DNA of 64,000 bases from positions 304,079 to 368,078 of the forward strand of contig BMVA01000005.1 in the NCBI GenBank assembly GCA_014650475.1. The letters run 5' to 3'. This stretch comes from Streptomyces albogriseolus. GTDB taxonomy: Bacteria > Actinomycetota > Actinomycetes > Streptomycetales > Streptomycetaceae. Below the pieces are notes generated by a model. It was not told the origin of the DNA. It saw only the letters and a list, made by a program, of their open reading frames with translations, and did not search any database. Both the position numbers and the translations under genes were made by a program. Shown in pieces: positions 50,486 to 59,200 of the stretch. The first letter of the stretch is position 1; each line of letters opens with the position of its first letter.

Positions 50486-51127
50486 GTGGGCGGCGAGGAA
50501 CACGGGTCACCGGCGGCGGTGGTGTTCGACGCGCTGGGCAGCGACTACGAGAAGGCGTTCGCGTCCTCCGCGGCCCACCGGGCGTCGCTGGCCTGGCTGC
50601 TCGAACGGCTCTCCCCCGGCAGCACCGTGCTGGACGTGGGCAGCGGCACCGGACGGCCCACCGCCGCCACGCTGGCCGCCGCCGGCCACACGGTGCTGGG
50701 CGTCGACGTGTCCCCCGTGATGGTGGAGATCGCCTCCCGGCAGGTGCCCGAGGCGGAGTTCCGCTGCGTCGACATCTGGCAGCTCCCGCTCCCTGAGGGC
50801 TCGTACGACGCGGTCTGCGTGTACTTCTCGCTGCTGCAGATGACCCGGGCCGAGCAGAAGGAGCTGGTGCGCCGGCTGACGGCCGCGCTCAGGCCGGGCG
50901 GTCTGCTGGTGCTGGCCACGGTGCCGCTGGACGTGGAGGAGTTCGACGGGACGTTCATGGGGCAGCCGGTGCGGGTCACCAGCTTCGCGGCGCAGGACGT
51001 CATCGCCCTGGTGCGGGAGGCGGGGCTGACGGTGGAGTGGGAGGAGAGCACGATGTTCACCCCGAGCCACCCGGAGGCCCGCCCGGAGCCGCATCTGTTC
51101 CTGCACTGCCGGCGCGGGGGCGCCTGA
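50486..51127 (+). CDS. Class I SAM-dependent methyltransferase
   Basis: 213 aa from GTG 50486. Motif I VLDVGSGTGRPTAATLAAAGH near residues 51-71, VLGVDVSPVMVEIA, and YDAVCVYFSLLQM as in small-molecule methyltransferases. No clear substrate clue in the N-terminal residues. Convergent with the ArsR-family gene. Confidence 0.83.
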   Translation: MGGEEHGSPAAVVFDALGSDYEKAFASSAAHRASLAWLLERLSPGSTVLDVGSGTGRPTAATLAAAGHTVLGVDVSPVMVEIASRQVPEAEFRCVDIWQLPLPEGSYDAVCVYFSLLQMTRAEQKELVRRLTAALRPGGLLVLATVPLDVEEFDGTFMGQPVRVTSFAAQDVIALVREAGLTVEWEESTMFTPSHPEARPEPHLFLHCRRGGA

Positions 51128-51146
51128 CGCCCGGACGCCCGGGCCG

Positions 51147-51497
51147 TCATGACACGGGCCGGGTCTCCCCCTGGGTGGCCTGGAGGTCGGCGAGGAGTTC
51201 GGCCTGGCCGCTGAGGACGCCGGACAGAATGGTGCGCGCGACCCGCAGCAGCTCCGCCACATGGGGGTCGGTCAGCGAGTAGTAGACGGTCGAGCCCTCC
51301 TTGCGGCCGACGACCAGATTCGCCCGGCGCAGCACCGCCAGCTGCTGGGAGAGGTGCGCGGGCTCGATGCCCACGTGCGGGAGCATCTCCCCCACCGAGT
51401 GCTCGCGTTCGCTGAGCAGCTCCAGCACCCGGATCCGGGCGGGATGGCCCAGCGTCTTGAAGAACTCGGCCTTCAGCTGGTACAGCGGCGTGGTCAT
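51147..51497 (-). CDS. ArsR-family transcriptional regulator
   Basis: 116 aa with GGAAAGGGG upstream. Winged-helix HTH (FFKTLGHPARIRVLELLSEREHSVGEMLPHVGIEPAHLSQQLAVLRRANLVVGRKEGSTVYYSL). The metal-binding Cys residues of ArsR and CadC are absent, so it probably senses something other than arsenite or cadmium, perhaps oxidants or sulphur compounds. The kinase-SulP operon lies upstream on the same strand. Confidence 0.88.
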   Translation of the reverse strand: MTTPLYQLKAEFFKTLGHPARIRVLELLSEREHSVGEMLPHVGIEPAHLSQQLAVLRRANLVVGRKEGSTVYYSLTDPHVAELLRVARTILSGVLSGQAELLADLQATQGETRPVS

Positions 51498-51636
51498 CGT
51501 GCCGTCCCCTTTCCGGCGCGGCAGCAGTACGGCCCGTTCACCCGGTCCTCGGTTCCTCGCCTCGTCCGTGCGTAGCCATCGGCCTCGACGGTTTCCGACA
51601 TTAGCAACTCGTCAGGTGCCCTCCCCGCCCCGGCCG

Positions 51637-52077
51637 TCATGGGCCGGTCCGCAGCGGGAGCGTGACCCAGACGCTCTTCCCCGGGCCGTCGGCGTCGCCG
51701 CGGACGACCGCGGTGCCGCCCAGGGCGTGGGTGAGCTCCAGGACCGTGGCCAGTCCGCCGGGGCCGGCCGCGTGCGGTCCGGTGAGGGCGGGGCGGTGGG
51801 GGTGGCGGTCGTGCACGGCGAGCACCAGGCAGTCGGGGCCGGCCGCGTAGAGCACCGTGGTCTGCGGCGACAGGGCGGCCGCGTGCCGGACGCTGTTGGC
51901 GACCAGTTCGCCGAGGATCAGCAGGGCCGGTCCGACCGCCGGGTGGTGCGCGTCGATCCCCCACTCCGCCAGGGCGCGCTCGGCGGTCTCGCGGGCGACG
52001 CGCACGGCGCCGGGCCCGGTGGGCACGGTGAGCACATGGCGGTGCGGCAGCGCGGCCGGCGCGCTCGCGGGCCTCAT
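51637..52077 (-). CDS. RsbW-like ATP-binding kinase coupled to SulP
   Basis: 146 aa; ATG overlaps the SulP stop (ATGA). GHKL fold: N box LLILGELVANSVRHAA (Glu, Asn), G1 LVLAVHDRHPHRP and G2 AAGPGGLATVLELTHALGG. As the partner of a STAS-containing transporter it may phosphorylate the STAS domain or respond to it; an independent role in sigma-factor control is also possible. Confidence 0.84.
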   Translation of the reverse strand: MRPASAPAALPHRHVLTVPTGPGAVRVARETAERALAEWGIDAHHPAVGPALLILGELVANSVRHAAALSPQTTVLYAAGPDCLVLAVHDRHPHRPALTGPHAAGPGGLATVLELTHALGGTAVVRGDADGPGKSVWVTLPLRTGP

Positions 52078-53804
52078 GGCGCGTCACCGCTGGGGACGGG
52101 CGCCGCGGCCGGGGACCCGCCCGTGCGCAGCACCCCGTCGCGCTCCAGGTGGGCGCGGGCCGCCTCGATCGCCTCGGGGGTGGTGGCGCACTCCCGGCCC
52201 TCGTGGCGCAGCAGGTCGAGAACGCCGACGGAGTCGAGGGCGCGGCGGTGGCCGGGGCGGACGCCGGAGACCATGACGACGATGCCGCGCCGCCGCAGCT
52301 TGGTCACCGCGTCCTTGAGGACCAGCGCCCCGGTGGCGTCGACGACGCTGACGTGGGACATCCGCAGGATGACCACGCGGACCTCGGCCAGCTCGGTGAG
52401 TTCCAGCAGGAAGCGGTGGGCGGCGGCGAAGAACAGCGGGCCGTCGATGCGGTAGGCGACGATGTGCTGTGCGAGCAGCTCGTGCTCCTCGTCGGTGTGG
52501 TCGCCGCGGTCGAGCGGCAGCGGGGCGAGCCGGGCCTGCCGGGCGACCGCGCCCAGGGCGAGCACGCCGGCGACGACCAGGCCGATGATCACCGCCTGGA
52601 CGAGGTCGAGGACGAGCGTGGCGACGGCGGTGAGGACGAGGATCACCGCGTCGGACCGGGTGGCACGGGTCATCGCCCGCAGCGAGCCGACCTCGACCAT
52701 GCGCACCGCGGTCGCCAGCAGCACCCCGGCGAGGGCCGCCAGCGGGATCCGCGACACGAGCGGGGCGGCGGCGAAGACGATCACGGCGAGCACGGCGGCG
52801 TGGGTGAGGGCGGCCAGCCGCGAGGTGGCGCCGGTACGGACGTTGACGGCGGTGCGGGCGATCGCGCCGGTGGCGGGGACGCCGCCGAACAGCGGGGCGG
52901 CGATGTTGGCGAGGCCCTGCCCGAACAGCTCCCGGTCGGGGTCGTGCCGCTGTCCGACCGTCATGCCGTCGGCGACGGAGGCGGACAGCAGCGACTCCAG
53001 CGCGGCGAGCGCCGCGACCGCGAGGGCGGGGGCGAGCAGACCGCCCAGCGCGCCGGCGTCCAGGAACGACAGGGAGGGCGCGGGCAGCCCGGCCGGCAGG
53101 TCGCCGATGGGCCGTACGCCGTCGAGTCCCGCCGTCTCGACGACGACCGTGGCCGCGATCACCGCGAGGACGGAGAAGGGGACGGTCGGCTTCCAGCGCG
53201 CGCCGGCCAGCATCACGGCCGCGACGCCGGCGGCCAGCGCAGGGGCGGCCCAGTGCGGGTCGCGGGCGAAGTCCCGCGCCGCGTGCCACACGACCTCCAG
53301 GACGCGCTCGCCGTCCGGCTGGGCCACGCCGAGGGCGCCGGGTATCTGCTGGAGCCCGATCACGCAGGCGATGCCGAGGGTGAAGCCCTCCACGACGGGC
53401 GCGGGCACGTAGCGCATGCTGCCGCCGGCCCGCAGCAGGGCCAGGGCGACGAGGATGACCCCCGCCATCAGTCCGACGGTGAGGACGCCGCCGGGTCCGT
53501 GGTCGGCGACGATCGGCACCAGGACCACGGTCATCGCTCCGGTGGGACCGGAGACCTGGAGGTTGGAGCCGCCGAACACGGCCGCGAGGGCGCCGGCGAT
53601 CACGGCGGTGGCCAGTCCGGCTTCCGCGCCGAGTCCGGAGGAGACGCCGAAGCCGAGGGCGAGCGGCAGCGCGACGACCGCGACGGTCAGTCCGGCCAGC
53701 AGGTCCCGGCGGGGATGGCGGCGGGCGGACGCGAGGTCGGCGCGGGTGGGGAGCAGCGAGGTGATCCGGGACCGGAACCCGGCGGGTGAAAGCGGTACGG
53801 ACAC
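52074..53804 (-). CDS. SulP-family anion transporter with C-terminal STAS domain
   Basis: 576 aa from GTG 53804 with AGAGGGG upstream. About 10-12 membrane segments (~30-430: DLLAGLTVAVVALPLALGFG, GGSNLQVSGPTGAMTVVL, LFGGVPATGAIARTAVNVRTGATS). The STAS domain (~440-560) has SVVDATGAL with Thr491 at the position of the phosphorylated Ser of SpoIIAA. SulP members move sulphate, bicarbonate or dicarboxylates. Translationally coupled to an RsbW-like kinase. A palindrome lies in its promoter region. Confidence 0.88.
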   Translation of the reverse strand: MSVPLSPAGFRSRITSLLPTRADLASARRHPRRDLLAGLTVAVVALPLALGFGVSSGLGAEAGLATAVIAGALAAVFGGSNLQVSGPTGAMTVVLVPIVADHGPGGVLTVGLMAGVILVALALLRAGGSMRYVPAPVVEGFTLGIACVIGLQQIPGALGVAQPDGERVLEVVWHAARDFARDPHWAAPALAAGVAAVMLAGARWKPTVPFSVLAVIAATVVVETAGLDGVRPIGDLPAGLPAPSLSFLDAGALGGLLAPALAVAALAALESLLSASVADGMTVGQRHDPDRELFGQGLANIAAPLFGGVPATGAIARTAVNVRTGATSRLAALTHAAVLAVIVFAAAPLVSRIPLAALAGVLLATAVRMVEVGSLRAMTRATRSDAVILVLTAVATLVLDLVQAVIIGLVVAGVLALGAVARQARLAPLPLDRGDHTDEEHELLAQHIVAYRIDGPLFFAAAHRFLLELTELAEVRVVILRMSHVSVVDATGALVLKDAVTKLRRRGIVVMVSGVRPGHRRALDSVGVLDLLRHEGRECATTPEAIEAARAHLERDGVLRTGGSPAAAPVPSGDAP

Positions 53805-53854
53805 GGCCCCTCTGCTTCGTTCACGACGACATGATGAGACCAGCATGTAGTGAC

Positions 53855-53870
53855 TTGCGAAAATTTGCAA
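53855..53870. promoter_or_regulatory. AT-rich palindrome upstream of sulP
   Basis: TTGCGAAAATTTGCAA, nearly symmetrical and strikingly AT-rich for this genome, 51-66 bp upstream of the SulP start, between the SulP gene and the end of the Rv1733c-like gene. A plausible operator overlapping the -35 region. It recalls Fur-family (Nur-type) TTGC/GCAA boxes without matching a known consensus exactly. Confidence 0.4.
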
Positions 53871-53921
53871 TTCAGCAGATCACAAAGTCGGCGTCGGGGA
53901 CGGGTGCGGTGAGCGTGGGGA

Positions 53922-54518
53922 TCAGCCGGTCATCCGCCTGCGCCACGACGGCTCGACCTGGCGCCACTCGGCCTCCCAGAGGTCCAGGCGGCGCAGCCGC
54001 AGCCGGGCCCGGGCGATCCATCCGCAGAGCAGCACCATGCCCCCCGTGACGAAGAACACCGTGATGCCGGACATGACGATCTGGAAGTGCGCCTCGGCGC
54101 CCTCGGGCGGCGCGGACACGAGGCGGCCGTCCCCGTCGGTGTGGACGGTGACCTGGTCGCCCTTCTCGCTGTCCGCGGGGACCTCGGCGCGTCCGGTGTG
54201 GCGGCTGCCGTCGGAAGCGGTCCAGCGCACCTCGGCCCAGACGCCGCCGTCGCCGTTCTCGGACACGGGCGCGGGGGCCGCGTCGCGCGCGTTCTCGACC
54301 AGCACGGCCGGGACCGTGCTGGTGCGTGCGCGGCGGTCGTCGAGCGACGCGCCGACCGCGCCGGCCGCCGCCAGCCCCGCGAACCCCGAGAGGACCAGGG
54401 CGAGGACGGCCGTGGCGATCAGCAGCCAGGCCTCGGCGACGTCGCTGCGGCGGCACAGCGGATTGTCCCGCCATCGCCACCAGGGCACCGTGTGCCTCGC
54501 ACCATGCGTCGTCGCCAT
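53922..54518 (-). CDS. Rv1733c-like two-pass membrane protein
   Basis: 198 aa with GAGGAGGTGACC upstream. Two hydrophobic helices (WLLIATAVLALVLSGFAGL ~31-50 and VFFVTGGMVLLCGWIA ~153-170) flank an extracellular beta-rich domain containing VWAEVRWTASDGSRHTGRAEV, typical of the Rv1733c family common in actinobacteria and induced in hypoxia or dormancy in mycobacteria. The N-terminal WWRWRDNPLCRRSDVAEAW is characteristic. Function unknown. Confidence 0.84.
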   Translation of the reverse strand: MATTHGARHTVPWWRWRDNPLCRRSDVAEAWLLIATAVLALVLSGFAGLAAAGAVGASLDDRRARTSTVPAVLVENARDAAPAPVSENGDGGVWAEVRWTASDGSRHTGRAEVPADSEKGDQVTVHTDGDGRLVSAPPEGAEAHFQIVMSGITVFFVTGGMVLLCGWIARARLRLRRLDLWEAEWRQVEPSWRRRMTG

Positions 54519-54662
54519 GGGAGGTCACCTCCTCGCGCGGGTGCCGACCGCGCCACCACCTCCAGGGTGACCCGTTCTCCCCCGGCCCGCACGGGCGGAA
54601 CGGCCCTTTTCGCGGACCGGTCCGGCCATTGCTACCCGGGCCGGTGCTTCCCGGGCCGGTGC

Positions 54663-54697
54663 GGCGGGGCGGGACGGCCGGGTCCCGCCGCCCCGCC
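54663..54697 (-). terminator. Terminator of the alcohol dehydrogenase gene
   Basis: GGGGCGGGAC pairs with GTCCCGCC-GCCCC (one bulge) over a short loop, just after the dehydrogenase stop at 54704. Confidence 0.6.
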
Positions 54698-54703
54698 CCG
54701 CGG

Positions 54704-55777
54704 TCAGACCGTCGGATGCACCGGGACGACCTCGTGCTGCGGGACGCCGAGGACGACCTTGAGCGCGCCCGTCTCGGCGGCGTTCGCGAACACGTCGTAC
54801 GCCTCCTGCATCTGGTCCAGGGCGAAGGTGTGGGAGACCAGTCGGCGGGTGGGCAGCCGGCCGGCCGCGGCCATCCGCAGCAGGGTGGGCGTGGAGTGCG
54901 TGTCGACGAGGCCGGTGGTGATGGTGACGTTCTTGATCCACAGGTCCTCGAGGTGCAGCGTGGCGGGCGCGCCGTGCACGCCGACGTTGGCGACGTGCCC
55001 GCCGGGGCGCACCACCCGGGTGCACAGTTCGAAGGTCTCCGGCACGCCGACCGCCTCGATCACCACGTCCGCGCCGAGTTCCCCGGTGAGGTCCCCGACC
55101 AGCTGCTCGGGACTCTCGCTCGCGTCGGCCACCGCGTCGGCGCCGAACTCCTTCGCCGCCTGGAGCCGGGACGCCGCCAGGTCCACCGCGACCACGCGCT
55201 CGGGACCGAACAGCTTGGCCGTGGCGATCGCGGCCAGCCCGACCGGTCCGGCGCCGACCACGACGACGGTGTCCCCGGGCCGCACCCGTCCGTTGAGCAC
55301 GCCCACCTCGTAGGCGGTCGGGAAGATGTCCGCCAGCAGCACCGCGTCCTCGTCGGCGAGGCCGCCGGGCAGCGGGTACACCGACAGGTCGGCGAAGGGC
55401 ACCCGTACGTACTCGGCCTGGGTGCCGTCGATCAGGTGGCCGAGGATCCAGCCCCCGCCGCCCCGGCACTGCCCGTACATGCCCTCGCGGCAGAAACGGC
55501 AGCGCCCGCACGCGGTGATGCAGGAGACCAGGACCCGGTCGCCGGGCCGTACGGTGCGGACGTCGGCGCCCGTCTCGACCACCTCGCCGACCGCCTCGTG
55601 CCCGAGGACGGTCCCGGGGCGCACCTCGGGCACGTCGCCCTTGAGGATGTGCAGGTCCGTCCCGCAGACGGTGACGGCGTCGACGCGGACGATGACGTCG
55701 CCGGGCTCCCGGATCTCCGGGTCGGGGACCTCCTCCCAGGCGGACTCCCCGGGACCGTGGAAGACGTAACCCTTCAT
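54704..55777 (-). CDS. Zinc-dependent alcohol dehydrogenase (medium-chain)
   Basis: 357 aa from ATG 55777 with AAGGAT upstream. Catalytic zinc: Cys in TVCGTDLHIL and GHEAVGEV; structural zinc Cys cluster CGRCRFCREGMYGQC near 91-105; NAD(P) motif VVVGAGPVGLAAIATAKLFG near 168. Oxidises an alcohol or reduces an aldehyde; close to the Adh/Tdh-like group seen beside dormancy-type genes in actinomycetes. Monocistronic. Confidence 0.9.
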   Translation of the reverse strand: MKGYVFHGPGESAWEEVPDPEIREPGDVIVRVDAVTVCGTDLHILKGDVPEVRPGTVLGHEAVGEVVETGADVRTVRPGDRVLVSCITACGRCRFCREGMYGQCRGGGGWILGHLIDGTQAEYVRVPFADLSVYPLPGGLADEDAVLLADIFPTAYEVGVLNGRVRPGDTVVVVGAGPVGLAAIATAKLFGPERVVAVDLAASRLQAAKEFGADAVADASESPEQLVGDLTGELGADVVIEAVGVPETFELCTRVVRPGGHVANVGVHGAPATLHLEDLWIKNVTITTGLVDTHSTPTLLRMAAAGRLPTRRLVSHTFALDQMQEAYDVFANAAETGALKVVLGVPQHEVVPVHPTV

Positions 55778-56210
55778 GCCGATCCTTACCCTTCTCGCTG
55801 AGCGGCGGGCCCCGGCGCCGGGCGCACGCACCCCGCCTGCGTCGGCGGAGCCGGGGTGTCCGGAACCGCCCTGCACTTCCAGTGTGTGCACGGTTCGCCC
55901 GTTCTGCCGACACGGGCGTCCTTCTGCCGAGGGCGGGGGTGGACGCGGGCCTGGCCCACAGGGCTGCGGTCCTCGGGGCCCGGGCGCCGAGCCCCACCGC
56001 TCGCACCGCACAGGGCCGCCGCCATCGCCTGCGCCCGACGCGATCATGGCCATACCCTCCCGGCCTCGTGCTCCCCCGTGGAACAGCCGGACCGTCCGCC
56101 GCCCCGGTTCGCGCCGCTGGAGGGACCTGTCCGGCGGGCGTCGCGTCGTCGGGGGGCCGACGGGATCGCCGTCACCCCGCGAGGCGGCCGCGCCGCGCGG
56201 GGACCCCGGC
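55778..56210. other. Intergenic region between dehydrogenase and P-type ATPase genes
   Basis: 433 bp holding the dehydrogenase promoter and the 3' end of the ATPase transcript. An open frame continuous with the dehydrogenase exists but no acceptable upstream start was chosen. No other gene or clear site recognised. Confidence 0.4.
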
Positions 56211-59200
56211 TCAGGCGACCGGGCGGGCGATGCCCGTGTGGAGCAGGTGGCGGGTGTGGCGGGCGGAGTCCGCCAGGCGCAGGGTGAGGCGGGTGGCAAG
56301 GTCGTACAGGCGGTGTACGGCGGCGAGGCGTTCCAGGCGGGGGGCGAGCGCGGACAGGGTGATGGCGAGGGCGACGCCCGCCCAGGCGACCGGGCCCAGC
56401 GGGACGCAGCCGAAGAAGTGGCTGACGCCGGGCGTCTGCACCAGCGCGGCCAGCACCGCGGCGGAGCCCAGCGCGGTCACCCACACCAGGGTGCTGTGGC
56501 GGCGTCCGGAAAGGGTCTGCACCAGTTGCGCGCCGACCACCCCGCACAGCGCCATGGTGGTGGAGCGGCGCTCGGTGCCGGGGGTGAACCGGCCGATCAG
56601 ATACGCCGTGACCGCGCCCAGACAGGTGGTGACGCCGCGCCGCCGGATGGAGCGCAGCAGCGGCGTGCCGAGCACGTCGAGGCCCATCGGGCCGGTCGCG
56701 GCGTGCGCCGCCGTGGACGGGTCGGAGCTCGGCGTCACCGCCACGGCCATGGCCGGGAACATGTCGGTGAGCAGGTTGACCAGCAGCAGCTGGCGGGTGG
56801 ACAGCGGCGAGGAGCCGGCGAGCAGGGTGCCGAGCACGCTGAAGCCGACCTCGCCCGCGTTGCCGCCGATGAGGATGCTCACCGCGTCGGCCACGCTGCG
56901 CCACAGCGCCCGGCCCTCGGCGAAGGCGTCCACCAGGACGGAGAGATCGCCGCCGGTGAGGACGATGTCGGCGGCGTTGCGGGCGGCGGCGGAGCCGCGG
57001 GCCTCGATGCCGACACCCACGTCGGCGGCGCGGATGGCGGCGGCGTCGTTGGCCCCGTCGCCGGCCATCGCGACCACCCGGCCGGCCTGCTGAAGGGCCT
57101 CCACGACGTGCAGCTTCTGCTCGGGCGCCACGCGGGCGACGACCCCGGCGCCGTGCAGGGCGCGGACCCGTTCGGCGCGGCCCATGGCGACCAGGTCGTC
57201 CCCGGTGACCACCTGGGTCTCCTCGGGCCAGCCCAGTTGCAGGGCGATGGCGCGGGCGGTCTCCGGGTGGTCGCCGGTGAGCATCACGGGCAGGATGCCG
57301 GACTTCCGCAAGGAGGTGAGGAGTTCCTGCGAGGTGTCTCGGGGCACGTCCGCCAGGGCGACGAACCCGACGAGTTCCAGTCCGGTGAGGCCGGCCTGCA
57401 CCTCCGCCTCCGGGTCGGAGCCCTCGTACCGGCGGCGGGCGACGGCGAGGACGCGCAGTCCCTGCCCGGCGAGGGTGTGGGCGGTGCCGGACGCCTCCTC
57501 GGGCAGGTCCGCGCAGGCGGGCAGCACCGTCTCGGGGGCGCCCTTGACGACGAGATACGCGCCGTCCTCGCCGTCCCGGCCGACGGCCGCCGCGTAGCCG
57601 CGGCTGGCCTCGAAGGCCAGCTCGCCGTCCGGGGTCCACGCCTCGTCCGGCGGGGCCGCGTCCAGCACCGCCTCGTCGGTGGCGTGCGCGACCTTGCGAC
57701 CCTCGGCGGTCTCCTCCTGGGGGCAGGCGCGCGCGGCCATCCGTACGACCGGCACGGCCCGTGCGTCGTCCGGGGACAGGACGGCGCCGTCGGCGGTGGC
57801 GGCCCGCACCAGGCGAAGGCGGTTCTCGGTGAGGGTGCCGGTCTTGTCGAAACACATGGTGTCGACCCGGCCGAGCGCCTCCAGGGTGCGCGGGGTGCGC
57901 ACCAGCACGCCCCGGCGGGACAGACGGCGGGCGGCGGCCATCTGCGCGACGGTCGCGACCAGCGGCAGCCCCTCGGGCACGGCGGCGACGGCCACGGCGA
58001 CCCCGCCGCTGACGGCGCGCCGCAGCGGGCTGCCCCGCAGCAGGGACAGGCCGGTCACCAGCGCGCCGCCGGTGAGCGTGACGGGCAGCGCCTTGCGGGT
58101 CAGCTCCTGCAGCCTGGCCTGCACACCGGCGGGCGGCGGGGTGCGGGAGGCGAGGGCGACGGCGCGGCCCGCCTCGGTGTGGTCGCCGGTGTCCACCACC
58201 AGCGCCTCGGCCCGGCCGGCCACCACGGTGGTGCCCTCGAACACCATGCAGGTCCGCCGCGCCACCGGCGCGCCCGGCGTCGGACCGATGTCCTTGGCCA
58301 CCGGCAGCGACTCGCCGGTGAGCGACGACTCGTCGACCTCCAGCCCCTCGGCGCTCAGCAGGCGGGCGTCCGCCGGTACGACGTCGCCGGCGATGAGGTC
58401 GATATGGTCGCCCGGCCGCAGCCGTGTCGCGTCGACGGTGACGGTGCGGCGGTGGGTGACGTGGCGTCGCGCGCGGGGCTGCTGCCGGGCGGCCAGCCGG
58501 GCGAGCGCCCGTTCGGCGCGCAGCCGCTGGAGGCCGCCCGCGACCGCGTTGAGGTCCATCGCGCCGACCACGAGCAGGGCGTCCACCAGTGAGCCGAGCA
58601 GCGCCGAGGCGACCGCGCCGGTGGCCAGGACCGGGGTGAGCGGGTCGTCCAGCTCGCGGCGGACCGCGCCGGCCGCCTCCCAGGTCCAGCGGGCGGGCGC
58701 GGCGGCGCCGGTCCCGGCCAGGCGCGCGGCCCGCTGCCGCACGCGGGCGCCGAGCAGGGCGAGCCCGACCGGTTCGGCCTCGGTGCCGGCGTGCCGCAGG
58801 AGGGTGCGCGCCTCGTGCGGTTCGAGGGCGTGCCAGGGCACGTGCAGCCGGGGTTCGGGCGGGGCGGCGCGGGCCACGCGGACGGCCTCGGTCCAGCCGG
58901 TGAGCAGGGCGCCGGCCGCGGCGACGTTCACCGGGGCGTGGCGGGTGAGCCGCTGCCACACACGGCCGCCGGGGGTGCCGCCGCGGGCCACCAGCAGCCC
59001 GGAGAGGGCGGCGCCCGCGCGGGCCAGGGTCTGCGAACGGCGGCCGACGCGCTGGGCCGCCGGGATGGCGGTGAGCAGCCGCCAGACGTCCGCGAGTCCG
59101 CCCGGGGCGAGGGCGTCGGCGCCCCACGGGACAGCCGAGCGGCCGTCGGTGAGGGCGATCGCCACGTCCCCCGCGGGCAGCCCGTCCGCGACGTCCCGGT

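Noticed and set aside
55775-56299. N-terminal extension of the alcohol dehydrogenase
   Set aside because: In frame, with a GGGAGG before an ATG near 56046, but the added sequence is low complexity and the start at 55777 matches the family and has its own ribosome site.
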